Assembly: GCF_014196965.1 (NCBI RefSeq)
Contig: NZ_JACIEQ010000002.1
Span: forward strand, 248,001-312,000
Direction of reading: 5' to 3'
DNA from: Actibacterium naphthalenivorans
GTDB lineage: Bacteria; Pseudomonadota; Alphaproteobacteria; Rhodobacterales; Rhodobacteraceae
DNA: 64,000 nucleotides
Positions 48,914 to 58,568 of this stretch are shown piece by piece; position 1 is the stretch's first letter; every line of letters starts with the position of its first letter. A model generated the notes under the pieces. The model saw only the letters and a list, made by a program, of their open reading frames with translations. It was not told where the DNA came from and did no database searches. Position numbers and translations under genes: made by a program.

Positions 48914-49555
48914 ATGGCCGACCGGCGCGGGCTTCTAATCATCCTGTCCTCGCCCTCCGGCGCGGGCAAATCCACGCTGGCAAAGCGGCTGCGCGTCTGG
49001 GATCCGGCGATCCGCTTTTCGGTCTCGGCCACCACGCGGCCGCCCCGGCCGGGCGAGGTGGAGGGCAGGGATTATCATTTCATCAGCGAGCCCGAGTTCA
49101 AGCGCGCGGTGGCGGAGGGCGAGATGCTGGAACATGCCCATGTGTTCGGCAACTTCTACGGCTCGCCCCGCGCCGCGGTGCAGGACGCGATAGACGCCGG
49201 GCAGGATGTGCTGTTCGACATCGACTGGCAGGGCGCGCAGCAGATCCGCAACTCGGCGCTGGGGCGGCACACGCTGTCGATCTTCCTGCTGCCGCCCTCG
49301 ATCACCGAGCTGCGCCGGCGCCTGGAAAGCCGCGGCCAGGATACCGCGGAAACGATCGCCAAGCGGATGCAGCGCAGCTGGGATGAAATCAGCCATTGGG
49401 ACGGGTATGACTTCGTGCTGGTCAACGACGACCTTGACGAAACCGAGGAACGTCTGAAAACCATAGTGACGGCGACACGCCTGCGCCGCAGCCAGCAGCC
49501 CGATCTGCTGGATCACGTGCGCCGGCTTCAAATGGAGTTCGAAGAGAACCAATGA
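48914..49555 (+). CDS. gmk: Guanylate kinase
   Basis: Converts GMP to GDP, 213 residues. P-loop [21 protein letters not shown]-binding [20 protein letters not shown], and [18 protein letters not shown]. The stop overlaps the next start (ATGA). Confidence 0.97.
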   Translation: MADRRGLLIILSSPSGAGKSTLAKRLRVWDPAIRFSVSATTRPPRPGEVEGRDYHFISEPEFKRAVAEGEMLEHAHVFGNFYGSPRAAVQDAIDAGQDVLFDIDWQGAQQIRNSALGRHTLSIFLLPPSITELRRRLESRGQDTAETIAKRMQRSWDEISHWDGYDFVLVNDDLDETEERLKTIVTATRLRRSQQPDLLDHVRRLQMEFEENQ

Positions 49556-50082
49556 CGCTTTACTCACTCGACGGATTCACCCCGGAGCTTCCCCCCGATG
49601 GCGATTGCTGGATCGCGCCCGATGCCAATCTGATCGGCAAGGTCGTTATCGGCAACGGCGCCTCTGTGTGGTTCGGCTGCACGTTGCGCGGCGACAACGA
49701 GACGATCACGGTGGGCGATGGCAGCAACGTTCAGGAAAGCACCGTCTGCCACACCGATATCGGCTATCCGCTGACCATCGGGCGCGACTGCACGATCGGG
49801 CACCGGGCGATGCTGCACGGCTGCATCATCGGCGACGAGACGCTGATCGGCATGGGGGCGACCATCCTCAACGGCGCGAAGATCGGCAAGAACTGCCTGA
49901 TCGGGGCGGGGGCGCTGATCACCGAGGGCAAGGAGATTCCCGACGGATCGCTGGTGATGGGCGCGCCGGGCAAGGTGGTCCGGCAGCTCGACGAGGCCGC
50001 GATCGAAAAGCTGCGCAAATCGGCCCAGGGCTATCAGGCGAACATGCGCCGGTTTCATCAGGGGCTTCAGCCCGTCCGCTAG
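49552..50082 (+). CDS. Gamma carbonic anhydrase family protein
   Basis: 176 residues of left-handed beta-helix hexapeptide repeats ([35 protein letters not shown]). The metal-binding histidines are in [11 protein letters not shown] and [15 protein letters not shown]. The family includes zinc or iron carbonic anhydrases and inactive relatives (PaaY, CaiE); activity is not provable from sequence. Translationally coupled to gmk by ATGA. Confidence 0.87.
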   Translation: MTLYSLDGFTPELPPDGDCWIAPDANLIGKVVIGNGASVWFGCTLRGDNETITVGDGSNVQESTVCHTDIGYPLTIGRDCTIGHRAMLHGCIIGDETLIGMGATILNGAKIGKNCLIGAGALITEGKEIPDGSLVMGAPGKVVRQLDEAAIEKLRKSAQGYQANMRRFHQGLQPVR

Positions 50083-50091
50083 AGCGCCCGC

Positions 50092-50469
50092 TCAGTGCCC
50101 GGCGCAGGTGATCACCTCGACATCGAGGCCGGGGCAGATCTGGCGCAGTTCGCGGCGGATGATCTCGGGGCGCGGCACGCGCGGCGCCACCACCAGATAA
50201 GTGCCGCGATAGTCCGCCAGGTGCAGTTGCAGCGCCAGGTCCATCGCATCGAAATGTTCTGCCACCAGCGGCGAGACGATACATGACGTGCCGGGCGCGC
50301 AGGCCAGCCCGGCGTGCAACAGCGTATAGGGCAGGGGCTCTAGCCGCGCTGTCGCGTCCGGCAGGGGCCAGCGCGGCACATCGCTGGTGGGCATGCCGAT
50401 GACCAGCGCCAGCGTCGCGCCGGCCGGAGCCTCGCGGGGCTGGATGTGGATTTGAGGATGTTGCTTCAA
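50092..50469 (-). CDS. Hypothetical protein (125 aa)
   Basis: I do not recognise this family. No signal peptide or membrane span is visible. Text such as LHAGLACAPGTSCIVSPLVA and LQLHLADYRGTYLVVAPRVP suggests a small alpha/beta fold, with a Cys near the end (EVITCAGH). It is convergent with the gamma carbonic anhydrase gene and divergent from phoR by 226 bases. Coding is supported by the codon pattern and length; function unknown. Confidence 0.6.
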   Translation of the reverse strand: MKQHPQIHIQPREAPAGATLALVIGMPTSDVPRWPLPDATARLEPLPYTLLHAGLACAPGTSCIVSPLVAEHFDAMDLALQLHLADYRGTYLVVAPRVPRPEIIRRELRQICPGLDVEVITCAGH

Positions 50470-50695
50470 AACTCAGGCTCGAATCACTTGGCAGGGCAAT
50501 CAGATGGGCGAAGGCGGGGCGTCGACGGAAATGTTAGACAGATTTTTTCGGAAATCCAAAACATCTCTGCAGGTTTAGGTTGTAAATTCAAATCCGGCGC
50601 ATCTCTGCCGCGCCCGCTGCTTGCCGATCCGCATTTACAAAACCGGACCGCTGGACAAGTGTTGCGCCAAACGCAGCAGGCCCGGAAAACACCAC

Positions 50696-51736
50696 ATGTC
50701 CCCCGATACGCTTCAGAACGTCCTTGCGGCGGTCCCCTTGCCCCTTGTCCTGATTTCCCAGAGCGAGCGGGTCGAAATGATGAACGCCCGCGCCGAGGAG
50801 ATGTTCGGCAACAGCGGCATCGGGCGGCAGTATATCACCGTGCTGCGCCATCCCGCGCTCCTGGATTGCGTCGAGGAAACGCTGCGGCTGCGGCAGCAGC
50901 GCCGCAGCCGCTTTCTGACCACCGACATGTCGCGCGAGGCCAGCTATGACGTCACCACCAGCCCGGTGGAACTGGATGGCTGGCATGGCGTGCTGGTCTG
51001 TTTCGAGGATGTCACCGCGCGCGAGCAGGCCGAACAGATCCGCCGCGATTTCGTGGCGAATGTCAGCCACGAGCTGAAGACCCCGCTGACCGCGCTGCTG
51101 GGCTTTATCGAAACGCTGAAGGGCCCGGCCCGCGATGATGCGAAGGCGCGGGAGCGCTTTCTCAACATCATGGGGCGCGAGGCGGAGCGGATGAACCGGC
51201 TGGTGCGCGATCTGCTGTCGCTCAGCCGGGTGGAAAGCGAAGAGCGGATGCGCCCGTCGGAGCGGGTCGATGTGGTGGCGCTGGTCAATTCCTCGGTGAT
51301 GACGCTGCGCGCGATGGCGGCAGAAGCGAATGTGGCGCTGGACGTCACCGGCCATAACGCGCCGGTCTTCGTGCTCGGCGATGCCGATCAGCTTGTGCAG
51401 GTCTTCACCAACCTGATCGAGAACGGCATCAAATACCGCGGCGCCGATGGCCGCGTCACGGTCAAGATCACCTATTCCGAACGGGAGCTTGCGTTCCGCG
51501 GCCCCGGTGTGCGGATCGACGTCATAGACCGCGGCGAGGGCTTTGATCCGGTTCATATTCCGCGACTCACCGAACGGTTCTACCGTGTCGATGACCACCG
51601 GTCGCGCGAAATGGGCGGAACCGGGCTTGGGCTGGCCATCGTCAAGCATATCGTCACGCGTCATCGCGGCCGGTTCCGCATCGACAGCACCCCGGGCGAG
51701 GGCAGCCGCTTTTCGGTCATGTTGCCAGTTGCTTAA
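50696..51736 (+). CDS. phoR: Phosphate regulon sensor histidine kinase PhoR
   Basis: 346 residues: a PAS domain (about 10-110; VLISQSERVEMMNARAEEMF) and a HisKA/HATPase_c kinase. The phospho-acceptor is H125 in FVANVSHELKTPLTALLGFI; the ATP site includes NLIENGIKYRG, FDPVHIPRLTERFYRVDDH and MGGTGLGLAIVKHIV. I see no membrane span, unlike E. coli PhoR, so membrane attachment if any must be through a partner such as PstSCAB-PhoU. The start ATG at 50696 was chosen to fit the PAS domain. First gene of the Pho cluster. Confidence 0.92.
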   Translation: MSPDTLQNVLAAVPLPLVLISQSERVEMMNARAEEMFGNSGIGRQYITVLRHPALLDCVEETLRLRQQRRSRFLTTDMSREASYDVTTSPVELDGWHGVLVCFEDVTAREQAEQIRRDFVANVSHELKTPLTALLGFIETLKGPARDDAKARERFLNIMGREAERMNRLVRDLLSLSRVESEERMRPSERVDVVALVNSSVMTLRAMAAEANVALDVTGHNAPVFVLGDADQLVQVFTNLIENGIKYRGADGRVTVKITYSERELAFRGPGVRIDVIDRGEGFDPVHIPRLTERFYRVDDHRSREMGGTGLGLAIVKHIVTRHRGRFRIDSTPGEGSRFSVMLPVA

Positions 51737-51796
51737 CGGCGCCCAAAAACCCTCGACAACTGAGGCGATTTGTCTAGATTTTCCCGATACCGCGCC

Positions 51797-51829
51797 TTGT
51801 CATAAAATCGTTACCAAACTGTCACAAAA
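51797..51829 (+). promoter_or_regulatory. Pho box upstream of pstS
   Basis: Three 7-base PhoB half-sites at exact 11-base spacing: TTGTCAT (51797), TCGTTAC (51808) and CTGTCAC (51819), each followed by an A-rich 4-base spacer. This matches the PhoB consensus (CTGTCAT repeats) well for units 1 and 3. It lies about 78 bases before the pstS ATG. Confidence 0.75.
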
Positions 51830-51906
51830 CCATAGCCACGGGGCAATACCACGCGCTCTGAGGTCGCTGCTGACTGCGACCGACACCAAGACATCAGGAG
51901 CTCTAC

Positions 51907-52938
51907 ATGTCCTTTGTGAAACTGACCGCCTCCACGCTGGCGATCGCTGCCGTTTCCGCAACCGCCGCCGCTGCACGTGACAACGTGCAGATCGCCGGTT
52001 CCTCGACGGTTCTGCCTTACGCCTCCATCGTTGCCGAAGCCTTCGGCGAGAACTTCGACTTCCCGACCCCGGTCGTGGAATCGGGCGGTTCCTCGGCTGG
52101 CCTGAAGCGCTTCTGCGAAGGCGTCGGCGAGAACACCATCGACATCGCCAACGCATCGCGCAAAATCCGCGACAAAGAGATCACGGCCTGTGCCGAAGCC
52201 GGCGTGACCGATATCATCGAAGTGCGCATCGGCTATGACGGCATCGTCTTCGCCTCCGACATCAATGGCAACTCGTTCGAGTTCACCCCCTCCGACTGGT
52301 ACCTGGCGCTGGCCGCCGAGATCCCGGTTGATGGCGCCATGGTGCCGAACCAGAACGTGTCCTGGTCGACCGTGAACGCCGAGTTCCCCAAGCAGGACAT
52401 CATGGCCTTCATCCCCGGCACCAAGCACGGTACCCGTGAAGTGTTCGAGGAAAAGGTTCTGCTGCAGGGCTGTGAAGACAGCGGCGCGATGGAAGCCATC
52501 CTGAAGATCAACGGCGGCGACGAAGATGCGGCTGAAGAAGCCTGCATGAGCGTTCGCACCGATGGCCGCTCGGTCGACATCGACGGCGACTACACCGAGA
52601 CCCTGGCCCGCATCGACGCCAACAAGGACGGCATCGGCGTGTTCGGTCTGGCCTTCTACGAGAACAACACCGACAAGCTGCAGGTCGCAACCATGTCCGG
52701 CGTCGTTCCCTCGACCGAGAGCATCTCGACCGGCGAATACCCGGTGTCGCGCCCGCTGTACTTCTACATCAAGAAGGCCCACATCGGCGTGATCCCCGGC
52801 GTCAAGGAATATGCCGAGTTCTTCGTCTCTGACGAGATCGCCGGCCCCGACGGCCCGCTGGCTGCCTATGGTCTGGTTTCGGACCCCGAGCTTTCCGCCA
52901 TCCAGGCGGCCGTGGCTGCCGAAACGACCATGAACTAA
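51907..52938 (+). CDS. pstS: Phosphate ABC transporter substrate-binding protein PstS
   Basis: Periplasmic phosphate receptor, 343 residues. Signal peptide to about residue 23 (TAAAA). Phosphate-binding motifs: IAGSSTVLPYASIVAEAF and ESGGSSAGLKRFCEG, with GTKHGTREVFEEKVLL later. AGGAG precedes the ATG by 6 bases. A Pho box is upstream and a hairpin separates it from pstC. Confidence 0.95.
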   Translation: MSFVKLTASTLAIAAVSATAAAARDNVQIAGSSTVLPYASIVAEAFGENFDFPTPVVESGGSSAGLKRFCEGVGENTIDIANASRKIRDKEITACAEAGVTDIIEVRIGYDGIVFASDINGNSFEFTPSDWYLALAAEIPVDGAMVPNQNVSWSTVNAEFPKQDIMAFIPGTKHGTREVFEEKVLLQGCEDSGAMEAILKINGGDEDAAEEACMSVRTDGRSVDIDGDYTETLARIDANKDGIGVFGLAFYENNTDKLQVATMSGVVPSTESISTGEYPVSRPLYFYIKKAHIGVIPGVKEYAEFFVSDEIAGPDGPLAAYGLVSDPELSAIQAAVAAETTMN

Positions 52939-52958
52939 GGCGTATCCTCGCCTGACGG

Positions 52959-52995
52959 GCGGCGCGTATCCCGCGCCGCTCGGACTTCCCTTTTT
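52959..52995 (+). terminator. Hairpin between pstS and pstC
   Basis: GCGGCGCG, loop TATCC, CGCGCCGC (perfect 8-base stem), then a TTTTT run at 52991-52995. Likely partial terminator giving more PstS than PstCAB. Confidence 0.7.
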
Positions 52996-53025
52996 AAGAC
53001 CTTTACCCAAACGAATGAGGGGCTG

Positions 53026-54495
53026 ATGCCTGTCCTCTGGATTGTCTTGATCGTGCTCGCGCTTGGCGGGGTGGGCTATATGCTCGGACGGCGGCGCGCG
53101 ATGGCGTCGGCGGATGGCGATGTGCGCCATCTGCACTCGCTTCCCACCTATTACGGTTCCAATGTCGCGCTGCTGACGATCGCGCCGGCGCTTTTGTTCA
53201 TGGGGCTGTGGCTGCTGATGCAGCCGATCCTGATCGAGCGCCAGATCATCGGGCTGATCCCCGAGAGCGCCATTGCCGAAGGATCCTCGCGCAGCCTGGT
53301 GATGAGCGACGTGCGCCGCGTGGCCGAAGGGCTCGACACGGCCGTGGCCCAGGGCGCGATGACCCCCGATCAGGCCGACAGCATCCGCACCGAATTCACC
53401 GATGTGCGCGAGCGGCTGGGCCGGGTCGGTGTGGCGCTCGGCTCCAACGTCCGCCCCGAGGTTCTGCGCGCTGCGCAACACTATCGCGGGCTTCAGGCGC
53501 GCTATTCCGCCATCATGACGGTGCTGGTGCTTGCGGTCGCGGTGGTGGGGTTCGGCTATTCCTATCTGCAGACGACCAAGGATTTCCGCGCACGCAACGT
53601 GGTCGAGACCGGCATCAAATCCCTGCTGATCCTCGCCTCGACCATCGCGATCCTGACGACGGTGGGCATCATCCTGTCGATGCTGTTCGAAACGCGCAAC
53701 TTCTTCTCGCAATATTCCTGGACGAACTTCTTCTTCGGCACCACCTGGAGCCCGAGCTTCAGCGGTCGGGGCGGGGCCTCGCAGCTGGGGATCCTGCCGC
53801 TGCTCTGGGGCACACTCTATATCTCTGTCGTGGCCTTGCTGGTGGCGGTTCCGATCGGGCTTTTCGCCGCGATCTACATGTCTGAATATGCCGGGCCGAA
53901 AATGCGTGCCATCGCCAAGCCGCTGATCGAGATCCTGGCCGGCATCCCCACCATCGTCTACGGCCTGTTCGCGCTGATCACCGTGGGCCCGATGCTGCGC
54001 GACTATTTCGCGCAGCCGCTGGGGCTGGGCGAAAGCTCCGCCTCGGTGATGACCGCGGGCGTGGTGATGGGCATCATGCTGATCCCCTTTGTCTCGTCGC
54101 TGTCGGATGACATCATCAACGCGGTGCCGCAATCGATGCGCGACGGCTCGCTCGGCCTGGGGGCCACCAAATCCGAGACCATCCGCCAGGTGGTGATCCC
54201 CGCGGCGCTGCCCGGTGTCGTCGGCGCCATCCTGCTGGCTGCATCGCGCGCCATCGGCGAAACCATGATCGTGGTGCTGGGGGCAGGGGCCGCGGCCCGG
54301 ATCAGCCTGAACCCGTTCGAGGCGATGACGACCGTTACCGTGAAGATCGTCAGCCAGCTGACGGGTGACACCGATTTCGCCTCGCCGGAAACCCTCGTCG
54401 CCTTTGCCCTGGGCCTGACGCTGTTTGTCATCACCCTCGGGCTGAATGTCCTCGCGCTTTATATCGTGCGCAAATACCGGGAGCAGTATGAATGA
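53026..54495 (+). CDS. pstC: Phosphate ABC transporter permease PstC
   Basis: 489 residues, about 170 longer than E. coli PstC because of an N-terminal region with extra spans and a charged helix (residues 1-180). The permease core begins near residue 250: GTLYISVVALLVAVPIGLFA, then AGIPTIVYGLFALITVG and LGATKSETIRQVVIPAALPG, the ATPase-coupling loop. The stop overlaps pstA by ATGA. Confidence 0.95.
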   Translation: MPVLWIVLIVLALGGVGYMLGRRRAMASADGDVRHLHSLPTYYGSNVALLTIAPALLFMGLWLLMQPILIERQIIGLIPESAIAEGSSRSLVMSDVRRVAEGLDTAVAQGAMTPDQADSIRTEFTDVRERLGRVGVALGSNVRPEVLRAAQHYRGLQARYSAIMTVLVLAVAVVGFGYSYLQTTKDFRARNVVETGIKSLLILASTIAILTTVGIILSMLFETRNFFSQYSWTNFFFGTTWSPSFSGRGGASQLGILPLLWGTLYISVVALLVAVPIGLFAAIYMSEYAGPKMRAIAKPLIEILAGIPTIVYGLFALITVGPMLRDYFAQPLGLGESSASVMTAGVVMGIMLIPFVSSLSDDIINAVPQSMRDGSLGLGATKSETIRQVVIPAALPGVVGAILLAASRAIGETMIVVLGAGAAARISLNPFEAMTTVTVKIVSQLTGDTDFASPETLVAFALGLTLFVITLGLNVLALYIVRKYREQYE

Positions 54496-55850
54496 CCGAC
54501 GCAACGGCAAATCCGGCCGCCGCCGCCGGCTCTCCGCGTCATGGATCGCTTCTGTCCCAGGATGCGCTGACCAAGAAACGCAACGCCGCCGAGACGCGCT
54601 TTCGCCTCTACGGTCTGGCTGCGGTCAGCGTGGGCATTCTGGCGCTGATCCTGTTGCTGGCCTCGATCCTGAACAACGGGCTCGGCTCGTTCCAGCAAAC
54701 CTTCATCTCGCTGGATGTCGAGCTTCAGGAAGACAGGCTCGACAAGGCCGGCAACCGCAATATCGAGGATCTGAAAAAGGTCTCGACCTTCGGCTATGCG
54801 CCGCTGATCACCGCCGCGATGGCGGCGAAGATCGCCGAGACCGGGATTCAGATCGAAGGTCTGTCGGCCAAGGACGCGGGCAACATCATCTCCAAGGACG
54901 CGCCGGCGCAGCTGCGCGACTATGTTCTGGCGAATCCCGAAAAGATCGGCACCACGGTCAATTTCAAGGTGCTCGCCAATGGCCGGATCGACGGCTATTT
55001 CAAGGACCGCGTCACCATGGCCTCGGCCGAGCTGGACAGCAACGTAACGCCGCAGCAGCTGATGCTGGCGGATGCGCTGAAAGAGGACGGCGTGCTGATC
55101 AAGGGCTTCAACTGGGGCTTCATCACCAATCCCGACGCATCGGAAAACCGGCCCGAGGCCTCCGGCCTGGGCGTGGCGATCCTGGGCTCGCTTTACATGA
55201 TGCTTGTGGTTCTGATCCTGGCCTTGCCGATCGGGGTGGCCGCTTCCATCTATCTGGAGGAGTTCGCGCCGAAGAACCGCTGGACCGACCTGATCGAGGT
55301 GAATATCTCGAACCTGGCCGCGGTGCCTTCGATCGTGTTCGGTATTCTTGGCCTGGCGATCTTCATCAACTTCGCCGGGCTTCCGCAATCCGCGCCGATC
55401 GTCGGCGGGCTGGTGCTGACGCTGATGACGCTGCCGACCATCATCATCTCGACCCGCGCATCGCTGAAATCGGTGCCGCCGTCGATCCGGGACGCGGCGC
55501 TGGGGGTAGGGGCCTCGAAGATGCAATCGGTGTTCCACCACGTGCTGCCGCTGGCCGCACCAGGCATTCTGACGGGCACCATCATCGGCCTGGCCCAGGC
55601 GCTTGGCGAAACCGCGCCGCTGCTGCTGATCGGGATGGTGGCCTTCGTGCGCGAATACCCCGGCGCGCCGCCCGAGGGCTTTTTCGACCCCGCATCGGCG
55701 CTGCCGGTGCAGGTATACAACTGGACCCAGCGGGCCGACCCGGCCTTTGTGGAACGCGCATCCGGCGCTATCATCGTCCTGCTGATCTTCCTTCTGTTCA
55801 TGAACGCCGTCGCCATCATGCTGCGCCGCCGGTTCGAACGTCGCTGGTAA
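54492..55850 (+). CDS. pstA: Phosphate ABC transporter permease PstA
   Basis: 452 residues, also longer than E. coli PstA (296); the extra part is a periplasmic insertion after the first membrane span (about 70-230). Core motifs: [40 protein letters not shown] and [20 protein letters not shown]. The start overlaps the pstC stop. Confidence 0.95.
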   Translation: MTDATANPAAAAGSPRHGSLLSQDALTKKRNAAETRFRLYGLAAVSVGILALILLLASILNNGLGSFQQTFISLDVELQEDRLDKAGNRNIEDLKKVSTFGYAPLITAAMAAKIAETGIQIEGLSAKDAGNIISKDAPAQLRDYVLANPEKIGTTVNFKVLANGRIDGYFKDRVTMASAELDSNVTPQQLMLADALKEDGVLIKGFNWGFITNPDASENRPEASGLGVAILGSLYMMLVVLILALPIGVAASIYLEEFAPKNRWTDLIEVNISNLAAVPSIVFGILGLAIFINFAGLPQSAPIVGGLVLTLMTLPTIIISTRASLKSVPPSIRDAALGVGASKMQSVFHHVLPLAAPGILTGTIIGLAQALGETAPLLLIGMVAFVREYPGAPPEGFFDPASALPVQVYNWTQRADPAFVERASGAIIVLLIFLLFMNAVAIMLRRRFERRW

Positions 55851-55863
55851 GGGAATAGCTGAA

Positions 55864-56661
55864 ATGAACGACATGCGAATTGTGGAGAGAGAAGTGGAAA
55901 CCAAGGCAGTGAAGATTTCCGCACGAAATTGTCAGGTCTATTATGGCGAAACCCACGCCATCAAGGATGTGAATATCGACATCGAAGACAAGACCGTGAC
56001 TGCCTTCATCGGCCCCTCGGGCTGCGGCAAGTCCACCTTTCTGCGCTGTCTGAACCGGATGAACGACACGATCGATGTGGCACGCGTCGAGGGTGAGATC
56101 CTGCTGGACGGCGAGGATATCTACGACCCCAAGGTCGACCCGGTGCAGCTGCGCGCCAAGGTGGGCATGGTGTTCCAGAAGCCCAACCCGTTCCCCAAAA
56201 CGATCTACGACAACGTCGCCTATGGCCCGCGCATCCACGGGCTGGCGGGCAACAAGGCCGATCTGGATGTGATCGTGGAAAAATCGCTCCGTCGTGGCGC
56301 GATCTGGGACGAGGTGAAAGACCGGCTGGATGCGCCGGGCACCGGCCTTTCCGGCGGCCAGCAGCAGCGCCTGTGCATCGCGCGCGCGGTGGCGACCGAA
56401 CCCGAGGTTCTGCTGATGGACGAACCCTGTTCGGCGCTCGACCCGATCGCGACCGCCCAGGTTGAAGAGCTGATCGACGAGTTGCGCGAGCAATATTCGG
56501 TGGTTATCGTGACCCACTCGATGCAGCAGGCCGCGCGGGTCAGCCAGAAGACCGCCTTCTTCCATCTGGGCAACCTCGTGGAGTTCGGCGAGACCGGGCA
56601 GATTTTCACCAATCCGCAGGACCCGCGGACCGAGAGCTATATTACCGGCCGTATCGGCTAA
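55864..56661 (+). CDS. pstB: Phosphate ABC transporter ATPase PstB
   Basis: 265 residues. Walker [21 protein letters not shown], signature [20 protein letters not shown], Walker [21 protein letters not shown]. The N-terminal extension of about 25 residues varies between species. It powers PstCA and is part of the PhoR signalling complex. Confidence 0.97.
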   Translation: MNDMRIVEREVETKAVKISARNCQVYYGETHAIKDVNIDIEDKTVTAFIGPSGCGKSTFLRCLNRMNDTIDVARVEGEILLDGEDIYDPKVDPVQLRAKVGMVFQKPNPFPKTIYDNVAYGPRIHGLAGNKADLDVIVEKSLRRGAIWDEVKDRLDAPGTGLSGGQQQRLCIARAVATEPEVLLMDEPCSALDPIATAQVEELIDELREQYSVVIVTHSMQQAARVSQKTAFFHLGNLVEFGETGQIFTNPQDPRTESYITGRIG

Positions 56662-56674
56662 TTGGAAAAATATC

Positions 56675-57400
56675 ATGCCAAATCAGGACAGTAAGCATAT
56701 TGTGGCATCTTATGACCGCGATCTGGAGGCGATCCAGGCGCAGATCATGAAGATGGGTGGGCTGGTCGAGGCCGCGGTGCTGGACGCCGCCAAATCGCTG
56801 GAGCGCCGGGACGAGGAACTGGCCGAGCAGGTGCGCGCCGGTGACAAGGCCATCGACGAGCTTGAAGAACGCGTGAACGAGGAATGCGCCCGGCTTCTGG
56901 CGCTGCGGCAGCCGGCGGCGACGGATCTGCGCACGGTGCTGACCGTGATGAAGATCTCGGCCAATCTGGAACGGGTCGGCGACTATGCCAAGAACATGGC
57001 CAAGCGCACCTCGGTGCTGGTTCAGATGCAGCCCATCGACGGCGCGTCCGGCGCGATCCGGCGCATGGCGAAGGCCGTTGAGGGCATGATGAAGGATGCA
57101 CTTGATTCCTACATCCAGCGCGACGTCGAACTGGCCCAGGATGTGCGGATGCGCGACCATGAGGTGGACCAGATGTACAATGCGCTGTTCCGCCAGTTCC
57201 TGACCTTCATGATGGAGGATCCGCGCAACATCACCGCCTGCATGCATCTGCATTTCATCGCCAAGAACATCGAGCGGATGGGCGACCACGTTACCTCGAT
57301 TGCGGAACAGGTGATCTATCTGGCGACGGGTGAAATGCCCGAAGACACCCGGCCCAAGAGCGATCTGACATCCTTTGAGACGACAGAGGTCGAGGGATGA
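56675..57400 (+). CDS. phoU: Phosphate signalling protein PhoU
   Basis: 241 residues, two PhoU three-helix repeats (for example LEAIQAQIMKMGGLVEAAVL, MKISANLERVGDYAKNMAKR, and HFIAKNIERMGDHVTSIAEQ in the second). It connects PstSCAB to PhoR so that the regulon is off when phosphate is abundant. The stop overlaps phoB by ATGA. Confidence 0.96.
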   Translation: MPNQDSKHIVASYDRDLEAIQAQIMKMGGLVEAAVLDAAKSLERRDEELAEQVRAGDKAIDELEERVNEECARLLALRQPAATDLRTVLTVMKISANLERVGDYAKNMAKRTSVLVQMQPIDGASGAIRRMAKAVEGMMKDALDSYIQRDVELAQDVRMRDHEVDQMYNALFRQFLTFMMEDPRNITACMHLHFIAKNIERMGDHVTSIAEQVIYLATGEMPEDTRPKSDLTSFETTEVEG

Positions 57401-58089
57401 CAAGCGCCGAGCAGCCCACGGTTCTGGTGGTCGAGGACGAACCGGCGCAGCGGGAGGTTCTGGCCTATAACCTGGAGGCCGAGGGGTTTTCGGTATCCAA
57501 GGCCGAGAATGGCGAAGAAGCGCTGTTGCTGGTGGATGAAGACGCGCCGGACATCATCGTTCTGGATTGGATGCTGCCCAATGTTTCGGGCATCGAAGTG
57601 TGTCGGCGCCTGAAATCGCGCGCCGACACGCGCGGCGTGCCGATCATCATGCTGTCGGCCCGGTCGGAAGAGGTGGACCGGGTGCGGGGGCTGGAAACCG
57701 GCGCGGACGACTATGTGGTCAAACCTTATTCGGTGGTCGAACTGATGGCGCGCGTGCGGGCGCAACTGCGCCGCACGCGGCCCGCGTCCGTTGGCGAACA
57801 GCTGGAGTTCGAGGACATCATGCTCGATGCCGAGACCCACAAGGTGTTCCGCAACGAAAAGCTGCTGAAGCTTGGCCCGACAGAGTTTCGTCTGCTGTCG
57901 ACCTTCATGGAAAAGCCCGGCCGGGTCTGGAGCCGCGAGCAACTGCTCGACCGGGTCTGGGGGCGCGACATCTATGTCGACACGCGCACGGTGGATGTTC
58001 ACATCGGACGCCTGCGCAAGGCGCTGTGCCAGTATGGCGGGCCGGATCCGGTCAGAACGGTGCGGGGCGCCGGATACGCATTGGGATAG
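57397..58089 (+). CDS. phoB: Phosphate regulon response regulator PhoB
   Basis: 230 residues: receiver domain with D57 (IIVLDWMLPNVSGIEVCRRL) and an OmpR-type winged helix (LLKLGPTEFRLLSTFMEKPG, VWGRDIYVDTRTVDVHIGRL). It binds the Pho box upstream of pstS when phosphorylated by PhoR. Cluster order phoR-pstSCAB-phoU-phoB differs from E. coli. Confidence 0.96.
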   Translation: MTSAEQPTVLVVEDEPAQREVLAYNLEAEGFSVSKAENGEEALLLVDEDAPDIIVLDWMLPNVSGIEVCRRLKSRADTRGVPIIMLSARSEEVDRVRGLETGADDYVVKPYSVVELMARVRAQLRRTRPASVGEQLEFEDIMLDAETHKVFRNEKLLKLGPTEFRLLSTFMEKPGRVWSREQLLDRVWGRDIYVDTRTVDVHIGRLRKALCQYGGPDPVRTVRGAGYALG

Positions 58090-58260
58090 CTCCGATAATC
58101 AGTATTATGTAAATATTCTACCAATGCGGACGTCATTTCGACCCCGGCGATACATCAGCATGCTCCGGTGTTCTGGCGGAACGCCCGGCGCGTATCCTGT
58201 GTTGAACATCCACGCTTGCCTGGCCCCGGATGCGCGGTGGCCGGCGGGTTTTGTTAACCT

Positions 58261-58295
58261 TTTTCTGGCGCTTCGGTTCATTTTGCGCCAGAAAA
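58261..58295. promoter_or_regulatory. Perfect 11-base inverted repeat in the phoB-luxR gap
   Basis: TTTTCTGGCGC (58261-58271) and GCGCCAGAAAA (58285-58295), 13-base loop. It lies in the 465-base gap between phoB and luxR. It could terminate the Pho transcript or be an operator for the LuxR gene. No T-run follows it on the plus strand. The rest of the gap holds two possible short ORFs described separately. Confidence 0.45.
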
Positions 58296-58347
58296 CACAT
58301 CTTGGCCCTAATTCACCTTCAGTTTTGGCCGGATAACTACGGGGAAA

Positions 58348-58440
58348 ATGGCGCCGAATTTCCCCCATACGGCGCCGGAACCCTACTGGACATCGCAGAT
58401 TATATTGTTGTTAACGATTAAAGACGGGGAAAAACAATGA
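58348..58440 (+). CDS. Possible leader ORF 1 (30 aa) upstream of luxR
   Basis: MAPNFPHTAPEPYWTSQIIL..., 30 residues, ending in a TGA that overlaps the start of the next short ORF (ATGA). GGGGAAA is directly before its ATG, closer than ideal. There is no recognisable family; it may be only a chance frame, listed because of the overlap chain leading to luxR. Confidence 0.25.
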   Translation: MAPNFPHTAPEPYWTSQIILLLTIKDGEKQ

Positions 58441-58568
58441 GTTCTGACGTGAACTTTACCCATCGGGCATGGCCGCGAGTCGTCCTCACGCAGGAGCGAT
58501 TCTCTTTGCATGCACTGTTGATTCGCCGACCTGAAGGCTCAACATGGTGCCACCATGAAGCTGGATGA
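58437..58568 (+). CDS. Possible leader ORF 2 (43 aa) upstream of luxR
   Basis: MSSDVNFTHRAWPRVVLTQE..., 43 residues, preceded by GGGGA. It begins within the stop of ORF 1 (ATGA) and ends 14 bases inside luxR, so its translation would affect the luxR start. No family recognised. The arrangement could be a leader-peptide control element or coincidence. Confidence 0.3.
   Translation: MSSDVNFTHRAWPRVVLTQERFSLHALLIRRPEGSTWCHHEAG

Noticed and set aside
51811-54510. 899-codon open frame on the minus strand
   Set aside because: It is antisense to pstS and pstC, rich in His, Arg and Gln with no recognisable domain; a by-product of high GC third positions in the real genes.
58411-58421. TTAACGATTAA before the short ORF as a CtrA site
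   Set aside because: The two TTAA halves are separated by only 3 bases, which does not fit the CtrA spacing.
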